Shown here: piece after piece, positions 51,312 through 60,423 of the stretch
Position numbering within the stretch: the first letter of the stretch is position 1
How the letters are laid out: every line of letters starts with the position of its first letter
Source of the DNA: Methylobacterium sp. NMS14P
Lineage (GTDB): Bacteria; Pseudomonadota; Alphaproteobacteria; Rhizobiales; Beijerinckiaceae
Assembly: GCF_028583545.1 (NCBI RefSeq)
Contig: NZ_CP087107.1
Span: 332,501-396,500, forward strand
DNA: 64,000 bases
Reading direction: 5' to 3'
Notes under the pieces: generated by a model
Database searches by the model: none
Seen by the model: the letters and a program-made list of their open reading frames with translations, nothing else
What the model was told of the DNA's origin: nothing
Made by a program: the position numbers and the translations under genes

Positions 51312-52613
51312 ATGGCCATGCCAAATGCCACGCCGGCTACGGCAGTACCCAGTACCAATCGATGGCTGCAGATCGTGCTCGGCGTGATCTGCATGGTTGC
51401 AGCGGCGAACATCCAGTATGCCTGGACGCTGTTCGTTCCCGAGATCCAGAAGACTTTCGGTTGGGACCGCGCCGCGATCCAGGTCGCCTTCACGATCTTC
51501 GTCGTCGTCCAGACCTGGCTGACCCCGATCGAGGGTTACTTCATCGACAAGTACGGTCCTAGCCGCGTCGTGATGTTCGGCGGTCTGATGACGGGCCTGG
51601 CCTGGGTCATCAACTCCTACGCCACCAGCTTGAGCGGCTTCTACCTCGGCTCGGTGGCCGGCGGCATCGGCGTCGGTTGCGTCTACGCCACCTGCGTCAA
51701 CAACGCGCTCAAGTGGTTCCCGGACAAGCGCGGCCTGGCGGTCGGCCTCACCGCGGGCGGCTACGGCGCCGGCTCGGCGCTGACCATCCTTCCGATCGCC
51801 AAGATGATCGACAGCGGCAACTACGCCCAGGCCTTCTTCGTCTTCGGCCTGATCCAGGGCGCCATCATCATCGCCGCCGCCGTCGCCATGCGCGCCCCGC
51901 GCAAGGATCAGGTGCCGTTCTCCACCAAGGTCCTGCAGTCGCGGCGCGACTACACGCTGGGCGAGGCGCTGCGCACCCCCGTGTTCTACGTGATGCTGCT
52001 GATGTTCACCTGCACGGTGACGGGCGGCCTGATGGCCGTGGCCCAGCTCGGCGTGATCGCGCAGGATCTCGGGGTGAAGAACTTCCAGGTCAACCTGTAC
52101 TTCTTCGCCATGGCGGCACTGCCCTTCGCGCTGATGCTCGACCGGATCATGAACGGCATCTCGCGCCCCCTCTTCGGCTTCGTCTCGGACCGGATCGGGC
52201 GCGAGAAGACGATGTTCATCGCGTTCGCGATGGAAGGCATCGGCATCGTGGCGCTGGGGTACTTCGGCTCCAACCCGTGGGCCTTCGTGATCCTGTCCGG
52301 TGTGGTGTTCCTGGCCTGGGGCGAGGTCTACTCGCTGTTCAGTGCCACCGCCGCCGACACCTTCGGCTCGAAGCACATCGGCAAGATCTACGGCGTGCTC
52401 TACTGCGCCAAGGGCTTCGCCGCGCTGTTCGTGCCGGTGGGCAACCTGATCATGCAGGCGACCGGTACGTGGGCGACGGTCCTGTACACGGTGGCGACCA
52501 TGGACCTGATCGCCGCCGTCCTGGCGATCGCGGTGCTGCGGCCGATGCTCAAGCAGCACCACGCGGCCAACAACGACGCGGCGGCCCCGGCTCTGAAGCT
52601 GGCGCACGCCTGA
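51312..52613 (+). CDS. Oxalate/formate MFS antiporter (OxlT type)
   Basis: A 433-residue 12-segment MFS carrier matching OxlT: NRWLQIVLGVICMVAAANIQYAWTLFVPEIQKTFGW at the start, then GVGCVYATCVNNALKWFPDKRGLAVGLTAGGYGAGS and GFVSDRIGREKTMF. OxlT-type proteins exchange oxalate for formate, which brings in an anaplerotic and energy substrate. The ATG at 51312 follows GGGAGGAAGC. No oxalyl-CoA decarboxylase or formyl-CoA transferase gene is in the window, so the downstream metabolism must be encoded elsewhere. Two strong hairpins follow the stop. A GntR gene comes next. Confidence 0.92.
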   Translation: MAMPNATPATAVPSTNRWLQIVLGVICMVAAANIQYAWTLFVPEIQKTFGWDRAAIQVAFTIFVVVQTWLTPIEGYFIDKYGPSRVVMFGGLMTGLAWVINSYATSLSGFYLGSVAGGIGVGCVYATCVNNALKWFPDKRGLAVGLTAGGYGAGSALTILPIAKMIDSGNYAQAFFVFGLIQGAIIIAAAVAMRAPRKDQVPFSTKVLQSRRDYTLGEALRTPVFYVMLLMFTCTVTGGLMAVAQLGVIAQDLGVKNFQVNLYFFAMAALPFALMLDRIMNGISRPLFGFVSDRIGREKTMFIAFAMEGIGIVALGYFGSNPWAFVILSGVVFLAWGEVYSLFSATAADTFGSKHIGKIYGVLYCAKGFAALFVPVGNLIMQATGTWATVLYTVATMDLIAAVLAIAVLRPMLKQHHAANNDAAAPALKLAHA

Positions 52614-52619
52614 GCGACG

Positions 52620-52684
52620 GGCTCGGCCGCTCCGCGGCCGAGCCAGACCCGCGATGCCCCGGCTCCGGACACCCGGAGCCGGGG
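52620..52684 (+). terminator. Two tandem perfect hairpins after the antiporter
   Basis: The first has 10-bp arms (52620-52629 / 52635-52644, loop CTCCG), the second 12-bp arms (52657-52668 / 52673-52684, loop ACAC), both fully paired, starting 7 bases after the stop codon. No T-run follows, but the pair should stop or stabilise the transcript and insulate the GntR gene. Confidence 0.65.
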
Positions 52685-52903
52685 GAGAGGCGGTCGAGCG
52701 GGTTGCGCGCTGCCAGCACGCGTCGCGTCGTCTCTCCGAAACGCTCGGTGGCCGCGAGCCATCCCGGAACTTCGAACGGATACCGACGATCGGGTGAGGC
52801 ACGGCTTCCTGGCGCATCGCTCGCATCCGACGTCTCGGCCGCGCTCCGGCGTCTTCCCAAGATCTGAGGCCAGAATCACCTCTCGCGTTTTCGGAGCTCG
52901 ACT

Positions 52904-53605
52904 GTGCTGCAGCCTCCCGAGACCTCCCTGGGTCTAGCCTCGATCGGACAGACTGTGAGCCTGCGTGAGCAGGCCTACGACAGCATCAAGCAATCGATCC
53001 TGGCGATGGATCTCTACGACGGCTCGGCGCAGATCCGGCTGCACGAACACCAGATCGCGCAGGATCTCGGCATCAGCCGCACGCCAGTCCGGGAAGCCCT
53101 GACGCTCCTGGAGCGGGAGGGCTTCGTGAGCACGGTGCCGCGCCGTGGCCTCTTCGTGACGCGCAAGACCAAGCGCGAGATCGTCGAGATGATCACCGTC
53201 TGGGCCGCGCTCGAGGGCATGGCGGCCCATGCCGCCGCGCGGCACGCCGCGGATCCCGATCTCCGCGCGCTCGGCAGGGCGTTCGAAGATTTCGAGATCT
53301 CGACTCTGCCCGATCACCTGAGAGCCTACGACGAGGCCAACCTCGACTTTCATCGGACGATCATCCGTCTCGGCGGCTGCGGATTGATGGTCGAGATCAC
53401 GACCAACCTGTTCATCCACATGCGGGCGCTCCGGTCGGCGTTCCTCCATCGGGCCGGGAGGCTCGAAGATTCGATGCGCGAGCATGCCGCCATCATCGCC
53501 GCCCTGCAGGCCCGCGACGCGGATCGGGCCGCGGTCCTCGTCCGCGATCACGCGCTCGGGCTGATCGCGCACGTCGAGGCGCACTGGGTTTGGCCAGAGG
53601 GGTAA
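52904..53605 (+). CDS. GntR-family (FadR/FCD) transcriptional regulator
   Basis: A 233-residue regulator with a GntR winged helix (LREQAYDSIKQSILAMDLYDG... LHEHQIAQDLGISRTPVREALTLLEREGFVSTVPRRGLFV) and an FCD domain (ITVWAALEGMAAHAAARHA, DEANLDFHRTIIRLGG, REHAAIIAALQARDADRAAVLVRDHALGL) with the usual Asp/His metal pattern. The GTG at 52904 has GGAG eight bases before. It lies directly after the oxalate/formate antiporter on the same strand and is the most likely regulator of that gene, perhaps via the dyad at 51148-51187. Confidence 0.9.
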   Translation: MLQPPETSLGLASIGQTVSLREQAYDSIKQSILAMDLYDGSAQIRLHEHQIAQDLGISRTPVREALTLLEREGFVSTVPRRGLFVTRKTKREIVEMITVWAALEGMAAHAAARHAADPDLRALGRAFEDFEISTLPDHLRAYDEANLDFHRTIIRLGGCGLMVEITTNLFIHMRALRSAFLHRAGRLEDSMREHAAIIAALQARDADRAAVLVRDHALGLIAHVEAHWVWPEG

Positions 53606-53632
53606 GAGCCACCGCTGACGGAGGACCGACCT

Positions 53633-53815
53633 ATGCTACCGTCCGTTCAGATGACCGATCTGCTCGGCCTCGGCTTCCTGATCCTCGGGCTCGTCGGAGC
53701 CGGGATTGCCAGCGCGAGCCGGTCGGCGCGCTTCGCGGAGGAGCCGCGTGAGGACCTCGCGGGCGGAGCGCTGCTCGTGGCGATCCTCGGCCTCGTCTTC
53801 GTGCTCGCCGAATGA
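53633..53815 (+). CDS. Small two-span membrane protein
   Basis: A 60-residue protein with two hydrophobic spans (LLGLGFLILGLVGAGIASA and GGALLVAILGLVFVLAE) joined by a charged loop (RSARFAEEPREDLA). GGAGG is upstream of the ATG, and the gene follows the GntR stop by only 27 bases, so it is probably co-transcribed. Function unknown. Confidence 0.65.
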   Translation: MLPSVQMTDLLGLGFLILGLVGAGIASASRSARFAEEPREDLAGGALLVAILGLVFVLAE

Positions 53816-54378
53816 GCGGGCGCAGCGCGGCCAGGGTCGGCCTCTGCGCGTTCGTCACCGCGGCCCGCGCCGCCGTGAGGTCTGAGCCGCGGTCGCGAGC
53901 CGCGCCCGCGTGCAGCGGGACCGGGCGGGCCTGATCGCGCCGGCTCGGCTGCCGGCGATGACCTGCGGCGCGTCGCGAGTGACGGATCAGGTCCATACGC
54001 GACGGGAGGCGCCCGAACAGTCGCGGAATCGGACACGCGGCCTTCACCGGAAGCCCGCTCCGCGGTGGCGCGGTTCTCGTTCGGCGGACCGCGCGCGGCG
54101 GAAGGCGAGGCCCGCCAACGCCCTGCTCCCGACGCATGCCGCAGATTTGCAACAGGCGCCGGAAACAGCCGTCAGCGCTAGAATTATTCCAGTCTAAAGC
54201 CCTGCTGCCCGACCATTCATTTCTCGCATCTAGACAACCGCTTGACCGAACTGAGCAGCCGCAGTTTAGAGGCCCTACAAAGATCTGATCCGCTTGCACC
54301 CGCCAGGGCCATATTATTTTAATCCGCCGGACGCCGCACGCGACTGTGCACGGGCGAGAACATCTGAGGATTGGAGTA
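53816..54378. other. 563-base intergenic region before the FecI-FecR-receptor operon
   Basis: No convincing gene. The right half (54175-54340) is AT-rich. At 54178-54192 there is a near-palindrome CTAGAAT-T-ATTCCAG (one mismatch), the sort of element that an iron regulator (Irr, RirA or Fur-like) could use for this iron-uptake operon; that link is only inference. Confidence 0.45.
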
Positions 54379-54888
54379 ATGGCGGCGGTATCGGTGGATG
54401 CCCTGCATCGCAGTGAGAACCTGAACCTTCAGCGGTTCCTGCTCCGCAAGCTCGGCAATCCCGCGGATGCCGCCGATGCCGCGCAGGAGACGTATCTCCG
54501 TCTCGTCAAGGCGCTCACCACCACCGACCTGGAGCAGCCGCGCCTGTTCCTGTTCCACCTCGCCCGCAACGTCGCCGCCAATCTCGGCAAGCGCCGCCGG
54601 TTCGAGGCCGGCCTGTTCCGGTCCATGACCGATCTCGAGCTGTCCAGCGTCGTGGACGGCCGCGCGCAGACCGAGACGCAGGTGATCGCCCGCGAGCAGC
54701 TGCGTCTCGTCGCGGCGGCGATCGACGGGCTGCCGCCGCGCTGCCGGGAGACGTTCCTGCTCAGCACCGTCGAGGGCCTCTCGAACGGGGCGGTCGCCGC
54801 CCGTCTCGGCGTCAGCCGCAACATGGTCGAGAAGCACCTCATCAAGGCGCTGCTGCACATCCGCCGCGCGTGCCACGAATTTTTCTGA
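54379..54888 (+). CDS. FecI-type ECF sigma factor
   Basis: A 169-residue ECF sigma factor with region 2 (LQRFLLRKLGNPADAADAAQETYLRLVKAL, FLFHLARNVAANLGKRRR) and region 4 (IDGLPPRCRETFLLSTVEGLSNGAVAARLGVSRNMVEKHLIKALLHIR). This style and the following FecR and receptor genes define a cell-surface signalling unit: ligand at the receptor activates this sigma factor to transcribe the uptake operon. The ATG at 54379 (GGAGTA ahead) is preferred over that at 54346. Confidence 0.92.
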   Translation: MAAVSVDALHRSENLNLQRFLLRKLGNPADAADAAQETYLRLVKALTTTDLEQPRLFLFHLARNVAANLGKRRRFEAGLFRSMTDLELSSVVDGRAQTETQVIAREQLRLVAAAIDGLPPRCRETFLLSTVEGLSNGAVAARLGVSRNMVEKHLIKALLHIRRACHEFF

Positions 54889-54960
54889 TCCGGCACGTCA
54901 GGAGTTCGCGGCCTCGATGGTCTTCATAGGGCGGACGGGCGGAGCGGGCGGCGGGTCGAC

Positions 54961-55908
54961 ATGGCGGAGGAGGGGTGGCCCGCGGGCGACGACGAGGCCG
55001 CGGACGACCCGATCTACGCGCAGGCCACGTTCTGGGTGGTTCGCCTGTCCTCTCCCGACGCGACCGACGCCGACCGGGCGGCCTTCGAGGCCTGGCGCGC
55101 CGCCGACCCGGCCCATGCCGAGGCCTACGCGGAGATGGAGGCGTGGCGGCGCGTCGCCGGGTCCGTGCCCGGCACGCGCCGGCGGAAGCGGCGGCCGCCG
55201 ACGCGCCTCGTCGGTCTCGCGGCGGCGCTGGGCCTGTCGGGATTCGTCGCCTACGAGAGCGGGCTCCTCGACCGCGTCCGCGCCGATGTCTGGACCGGGA
55301 TCGGGGACATCGAGACGACGCGGCTCCCCGACGGCAGCCGCGCCGCCCTCAACACCGACACGGCGCTGGCCCTGCACTTCACGGCCGCCGAGCGCGACGT
55401 CCACCTGCTGCGCGGGGAGGCGGTGTTCGATGTCGTGCCCGACAGCGGCCGGCCCTTCGTGGTCCACGGCGGCGGTCTGCGGGTGCGCGCGGTGGGGACG
55501 CGCTTCTTCGTCCGGGCCGGCGGGGACGCCGAACCGGTCGGCGTGGCGGAGGGGCGCGTGGACGCGTCGACATCCGCCGGCGCCGTGACCATCGGGGCCG
55601 GCGAGGTGGCCCTGCGGAGCGCCGACGGCCGCCTGATGGTCGAGCGCGGCGATGTCGGGCGCGCCACGGCGTGGCGGGACGGCAAGCTCGTCGTCACGGG
55701 GCAGCCCCTCGCCGCGGTCGTGGCCGACCTGAACCGCTATCGGCGCGGGCGCATCGTCCTGCTCGGTTCGGGGCTCGGCGCGCAGCGCTTCAGCGGGACG
55801 CTCGACATCCGCGACACCGACGCAGCGCTCGACGTGCTGGCCGCGACGATGGGCCTGCGCGTCACGCGCCTGACCCCGTACCTCGTCCTCGTCAGGCCGC
55901 CGGCCTGA
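54961..55908 (+). CDS. FecR-type anti-sigma/signal transducer
   Basis: A 315-residue single-span protein: N-terminal cytoplasmic DUF4880-like region that holds the sigma factor (FWVVRLSSPDATDADRAAFEAWRAADPAHAEAY), a transmembrane segment at about 82-98, a FecR domain (TTRLPDGSRAALNTDTALALHF, VHLLRGEAVFDVVPDSGRPF) and a C-terminal DUF4974/STN-like part that contacts the receptor. It relays ligand status from the receptor to the FecI-type sigma factor upstream. Spacing between the genes (72 and 117 bases) allows one transcript. Confidence 0.92.
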   Translation: MAEEGWPAGDDEAADDPIYAQATFWVVRLSSPDATDADRAAFEAWRAADPAHAEAYAEMEAWRRVAGSVPGTRRRKRRPPTRLVGLAAALGLSGFVAYESGLLDRVRADVWTGIGDIETTRLPDGSRAALNTDTALALHFTAAERDVHLLRGEAVFDVVPDSGRPFVVHGGGLRVRAVGTRFFVRAGGDAEPVGVAEGRVDASTSAGAVTIGAGEVALRSADGRLMVERGDVGRATAWRDGKLVVTGQPLAAVVADLNRYRRGRIVLLGSGLGAQRFSGTLDIRDTDAALDVLAATMGLRVTRLTPYLVLVRPPA

Positions 55909-56025
55909 CGGGGCGAAAAAAACCCGCGCGGGGAGGTCAGGAGTCTCGCGGCTCGATTGTCGTTCGTCCGTGAGGGCCGCAGAGCGCGCGCCAAGCGCGC
56001 CGCCCTCCGCGGAACGGGGGCATGG

Positions 56026-58659
56026 ATGGCGGTGTGGGATCTCGGCGGCGCGCTGGGCGGTGCGCTGGGCGGCACGTGGCGCGGGGCGGTTCTGGCGAGC
56101 GCGTCCCTGATCGCGATCGGGCAGGCGTCGGCCGCCCAGGAACGGTCGATCACCCCGACCTTCGTGCGGGCCGGCGAACGGCTCAACATCGTGCCCGTCG
56201 CGACCGGGGACGCCGCGCCGCCGCGCGCGCTCTCGGCGCGGCGCGTCCGGCTCTCGATCGCGCCCGGTCCCCTCGAGCCGGCCCTGGCGAGCCTCATCGC
56301 GCAGACGGGCCTGTCGCTGGCCTACCGGACGGCGCTGACCGAGAACCTCGCGACGCGGGGCGTCGAGGGGGACGTCCTGCCCCTGGAGGCGCTGACGCGG
56401 CTGCTCGACGGGACGGGGCTGACCTACCGCGCGGCGAAGCACGCGACGATCACCCTCGTGAACCCGCGCTACGCCCAGGCGTCCCTGCCGCCGGGGGATT
56501 CGAACGCGCCGACGCCGGTCGGGGCGGCCGCCGCGTCCGTCACCCTCGACGAGCTCTCGGTCGAGGCCCAGCAGCCGACATTCGGGACGACGGGCTTCGT
56601 CGCGACCCGGTCCACCGCGAGCTCGAAGGGCAACGATTCCATCCTGGAGACGCCCGCCACCGTCAGCGTCATCACCCGCGACGAGCTGAATGTCCGGGGC
56701 GTGCAGGACGTCAACCTCGCGGTCGCCTACACGCCCAACGTCCAGGCCGTCGACTATCCCGGCGGGCAGGGCGGGCCGACCTTCACGCTGCGCGGCTTCA
56801 ACGCCAACAACTTCGACAGCGTCTACGAGGACGGCCTGCGCTACGGCTTCAACTCGTTCGACCAGAACATCGAGCCCTACGCCTACGAGCGGATCGACGT
56901 CGTGAAGGGGCCGATCTCGGTGCTCTACGGCCAGGGCCAGCCGGGCGGCATCATCAACCTCGTCTCGAAGCGCCCGACCTTCGTCCCGTTCAACGAGGTG
57001 TTCATCCAGGGCGGCAATTACGGGCGCGTCCAGGCCGGCTTCGACCTGTCCGGCCCGGTCGAGGGGGCGCCGCAATTCGCCTATCGCGTGACCGGTCTCG
57101 TCCGCAGCGCCGACAGCCAGGTCAGGTACACGCCGGACGACCGGACCTTCATCGCCCCGGCGCTGACCTGGCGGCCGGACGCCGACACCGCCCTCACGGT
57201 CCTCGGCAAGTACGCCGAGTACCGCGGCGGCGGGTCGGAGCAGAGCCTGCCGATCGTCGGCTCGATCCTGCCGAGCGCGCGCGGCTTCTTCCCGCGCAGC
57301 CAGTTCGTCGGGCAGCCGAACTTCAACACCGGCCTCCTGGAGAACAAGGAGATCGGCTACATCCTCGACCACAGCTTCGCGCCGGGATGGCTGCTGCACT
57401 CCGCCTTCCGGGCCTACGAGACCACCTCGAAATTCGACGCGGTCGGCGCCAGCCCGGCCTTCACGCCGCCCGGCTTCCTGGCCGTCTCGGTCTTCCCGTA
57501 CCTGCGCGACCAGTCGAGCCAGGGGCTCCTGACCGACAACTACGTCCAGGGACGCTTCGACACCTGGGACATCCAGCACGACGTCGTCTTCGGCGTCGGC
57601 TTCCAGAACTACTATCGCCGCGACGCGCGGACCTTCCCGAACGGCTACCCGACGAACGCCGCCAACCGCCTGATCGACCTGTACAATCCGGTCTACAACC
57701 TCGGCATCGCCTTCCCGCAGCGGACGAACGTCTCGACCCGGGCGCTGCAGCAGCAGACGGGCGCCTACGTTCAGGACCAGATGAAGTGGAACGGCTTCAT
57801 CCTCACGGGCAGCCTGCGCAACGACTGGGTCGACCAGCAGGTCCGAACCACCTTCAACTTCCCGAACCTGCCGGTCGCGACCCTCAACCGGACGACGGTC
57901 GACAACCAGAACTTCTCGGCCCTGAGCTACCGGGCCGCCCTGGGCTACGAGTTCGCCGCCGGAATCGTGCCCTACGCCGCCTACTCGACGTCGTTCAACC
58001 CGCAGATCGCGGGCCAGCGGGCGGACGGGTCGGCGCTGCCGCCCCGCGAGGCCAGCCAGATCGAGGGCGGCGTCAAGTGGCAGCCGCCCGGCACCAACGC
58101 GCTCGTCACCGCGTCGTATTTCGAGATCACGCAGACCAACATCCCCCTCGCCGATACCCTCAACCCCGGCTTCTTCATCGTGACCGGCGCGGCGGAATCG
58201 CGGGGCTTCGAACTGGAGGGCAAGGCGAGCCTGTTCGACGGGTTCAACCTGATCTTAGGCTACGCCCACCTCAACACGAAGGTCACGCGGAACGCGACCA
58301 ACCCGGCGCTCGTCGGCAACCGCCTGCCGAACGCGCCGGACAACACCCTGTCGCTGTTCGCCGACTACACCTTCCCGCTGAACTCGCCCTTCGCCGGCTT
58401 CCGGGCGGGGGCAGGCGTGCGCTACGTCGGCGAGCGGACGGACGCCACCAACGTCGATCGCATCCCGGCCTACGCCCTCGTCGACGCCTCGCTGAACTAC
58501 GACCTCGCCCAGCTGAACCCGGCCTGGAAGGGCGCGGTCCTGTCGGTGAACGCCAACAACATCTTCGACCAGCGGTACTTCACGTCGGGCTTCTACACCG
58601 GCTACGTCTTCGAGGGGTTCCGCCGGAGCGTCTTCGGGACGCTCACGTATCGCTGGTAG
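56026..58659 (+). CDS. TonB-dependent siderophore receptor with signalling (STN) domain
   Basis: An 877-residue outer-membrane receptor that imports a ferric siderophore. After the signal peptide (VLASASLIAIGQASAAQ) comes an STN domain (about 70-140, LSIAPGPLEPALASLIAQTGLSLAY, LEALTRLLDGTGLTYR) typical of receptors that signal through FecR. Then the plug (ATVSVITRDELNVRGVQDVN, TLRGFNANNFDSVYEDGLRYG, ERIDVVKGPISVLYGQGQPGGIINLVSKRP) and a 22-strand barrel ending in the aromatic TYRW. I use the ATG at 56026; a TTG at 55957 is open and would add 23 residues. The siderophore is not identifiable; the FoxA/FhuE-like plug suggests a hydroxamate. Confidence 0.92.
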   Translation: MAVWDLGGALGGALGGTWRGAVLASASLIAIGQASAAQERSITPTFVRAGERLNIVPVATGDAAPPRALSARRVRLSIAPGPLEPALASLIAQTGLSLAYRTALTENLATRGVEGDVLPLEALTRLLDGTGLTYRAAKHATITLVNPRYAQASLPPGDSNAPTPVGAAAASVTLDELSVEAQQPTFGTTGFVATRSTASSKGNDSILETPATVSVITRDELNVRGVQDVNLAVAYTPNVQAVDYPGGQGGPTFTLRGFNANNFDSVYEDGLRYGFNSFDQNIEPYAYERIDVVKGPISVLYGQGQPGGIINLVSKRPTFVPFNEVFIQGGNYGRVQAGFDLSGPVEGAPQFAYRVTGLVRSADSQVRYTPDDRTFIAPALTWRPDADTALTVLGKYAEYRGGGSEQSLPIVGSILPSARGFFPRSQFVGQPNFNTGLLENKEIGYILDHSFAPGWLLHSAFRAYETTSKFDAVGASPAFTPPGFLAVSVFPYLRDQSSQGLLTDNYVQGRFDTWDIQHDVVFGVGFQNYYRRDARTFPNGYPTNAANRLIDLYNPVYNLGIAFPQRTNVSTRALQQQTGAYVQDQMKWNGFILTGSLRNDWVDQQVRTTFNFPNLPVATLNRTTVDNQNFSALSYRAALGYEFAAGIVPYAAYSTSFNPQIAGQRADGSALPPREASQIEGGVKWQPPGTNALVTASYFEITQTNIPLADTLNPGFFIVTGAAESRGFELEGKASLFDGFNLILGYAHLNTKVTRNATNPALVGNRLPNAPDNTLSLFADYTFPLNSPFAGFRAGAGVRYVGERTDATNVDRIPAYALVDASLNYDLAQLNPAWKGAVLSVNANNIFDQRYFTSGFYTGYVFEGFRRSVFGTLTYRW

Positions 58660-58868
58660 GATCGCCGGCGGGTGTCGGCCTCTCGGTTCACCGCCTCGCG
58701 GACCTTCCGCCCGGGCCTGTGGCCGCGTCGCTGGAGCGGGCCGGTCGCGGCGCCGTTGGCTTCGTGCTCGCGGCCCTGCCGCCGGTCACGGCGGCCTTCG
58801 CCTACCGGAGGCAGCGTCCCCGGCGCGGCGCGTCGTGAGCGCCTGCCTCCTCGGACACCGATCGCGCG

Positions 58869-60254
58869 CTACGCTGTCGCCGTCCCCGCACGCCCATTCC
58901 ACTTCTCGAACTTCCCGAGCACGCCCCACGCCGTCAGCCCGATGAAGAGCGGCATCGTGTAGGGGCTCAGCCCGAAGGCGGGCGTGAGCTGCGCGAGCAC
59001 CTGGCCCAGACCGGTGCCGAGCGGCACCTGCGACAGGATCTGCGTGACGACGGCGCCGACGATGCCGATCGCCGACTTCTTGCCGGAGAGCAGCTGCCCG
59101 ATCGTCTGCCCGAGCGCGCCGTTGACCGGCCCGAGGACCGCGCCGTCGGGACGCGCGGTGGGCGGGCCGGGCGAGATCGGCGCGGTCGGGAGGCGCGCAC
59201 CGTCGATCTGTCGGCGCAGGGCCTGGAGGAGTTCGTCGAGCCGCGCCGCGACATCCGCGGGCGGCGCGGCCGGCACAGGTGCGGCCGGCGCGATCACCAC
59301 CGGGTGCATCGGGGTGGGTTGCATCGGGGTGGGTTGCATCGGGGCGGGTTGCAACGTGGTGGCCGCCCTCGCGGCGACCTGACGCTCGAGGTCCTGGATC
59401 CGCGCCAGCACCGCGTTGTCCGGCGCCGCCGGCCGCAGCGCCTCCTGGATGGCGGCGATCGTGCGCGCATCCGCGAGGCCGGTATCGTCCAGGCCGCACC
59501 GCGCCTGGAACGTCGCGACGGCCGTCATGGTCCGCGGCCCGTTCCGGCCGTCCTCGACGAGGGGCGACGTCGCGCCGAGGCGATTGAGCGATTGCTGAAC
59601 CCAGAGCGTGCTGTCGGCGAGTTCGTCGTCGGGCTCGCGGGACACGGCCGCCTCGACGGCGCGCGGCGCCGCGAGCGCGACCGTGGCGTCGACGTCGATG
59701 AGGCTCCGCAGGATCACCGCGGTGCCGATCTGCGTGTCGACCACGTTCGGGTCGAAGACGTGGTCGCGCACGAACTTGCCGCCGCGCGCGCCCGGCGGCC
59801 CGTAGGCCGTCGACCCGCCCCAGAGATACGGCGAGTTCACGCCCCGGCCGTGGTAGCCGTAGCCGTTGAAGCCCTCGAGCCGGTAGAGGGCGCGCGCGAC
59901 GCTCCAGTCGCCGACCCCGATCAGGCCCTGGAGGCGCAGCGCGTCGACCGCCCCTTCGACGAAGGCCTGCGGCCCGGTGAAGGGGCCGCGCCCCTTCGGG
60001 ACGATCGTGGTCCGTCGTCCGAGCTTCTGTCCGTTGCCGAGATACGTGTCGAAATCGAAGGCCGATTCCCGGTAGTGGCAGAGCCCGATGAACCACCAGG
60101 GCACGCCCGTGCGCGCCTCGATCTCCAGGTAGCGCGGTTTGCCGGCGGCGAGCTGCTGCGCGAGCTTGCGCACGGTCGCGAGCTTCTCCGGCCGGATCTG
60201 CAGCGACGCCCAGGTCCGCTCGTAGCCGTCCTGAAAATCCGTGAAGGATGCCAT
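58869..60254 (-). CDS. Lysozyme-like protein with peptidoglycan-binding domain and hydrophobic C-terminus
   Basis: A 461-residue protein. The first ~210 residues belong to the COG5526 lysozyme family (PWWFIGLCHYRESAFDFDTYLGNGQKL, ARALYRLEGFNGYGYHGRGVNSPYLWGG), with Glu in HYRES the likely catalytic acid. Then a peptidoglycan-binding domain (LWVQQSLNRLGATSPLVEDGRNGPRTMTAVATFQARCGL) follows, a Pro-Met-Gln repeat linker, and a C-terminal part with hydrophobic segments (LLSGKKSAIGIVGAVVTQIL, GLSPYTMPLFIGLTAWGVLG) like phage- or gene-transfer-type proteins. No N-terminal signal is seen, so export would need a holin or another route. No other phage genes are nearby. Confidence 0.85.
   Translation of the reverse strand: MASFTDFQDGYERTWASLQIRPEKLATVRKLAQQLAAGKPRYLEIEARTGVPWWFIGLCHYRESAFDFDTYLGNGQKLGRRTTIVPKGRGPFTGPQAFVEGAVDALRLQGLIGVGDWSVARALYRLEGFNGYGYHGRGVNSPYLWGGSTAYGPPGARGGKFVRDHVFDPNVVDTQIGTAVILRSLIDVDATVALAAPRAVEAAVSREPDDELADSTLWVQQSLNRLGATSPLVEDGRNGPRTMTAVATFQARCGLDDTGLADARTIAAIQEALRPAAPDNAVLARIQDLERQVAARAATTLQPAPMQPTPMQPTPMHPVVIAPAAPVPAAPPADVAARLDELLQALRRQIDGARLPTAPISPGPPTARPDGAVLGPVNGALGQTIGQLLSGKKSAIGIVGAVVTQILSQVPLGTGLGQVLAQLTPAFGLSPYTMPLFIGLTAWGVLGKFEKWNGRAGTATA
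59311..59355 (-). repeat. Three tandem 15-bp coding repeats
   Basis: GGGGTGGGTTGCATC (plus strand) occurs at 59311, 59326 and, with two changes, 59341. On the coding strand it encodes MQPTP-type repeats (QPAPMQPTPMQPTPMHP) in the linker of the lysozyme-like protein. Being 15 bp long, it can vary in number without frameshift. Confidence 0.85.
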
Positions 60255-60423
60255 GTCGATGCTCCGGGATCTGCGGTGACGAAGCTCTGACGGGACGGCC
60301 CGCGCGGCCGGGCGCCCCTCGGGCGGGTCTGCACGCGGCGCCCCGGGTCCGGACGCGCGGTCGCGCGGCGCGGACTCCCGACCGATCGCGCTCCTGGTAC
60401 CGGCGTCCTGTCCGTGCGCCGGG

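Noticed and set aside
53910..54197. Plus-strand frame before the FecI gene
   Set aside because: Arg/Pro/Ala-rich translation with no ribosome site; the region looks non-coding.
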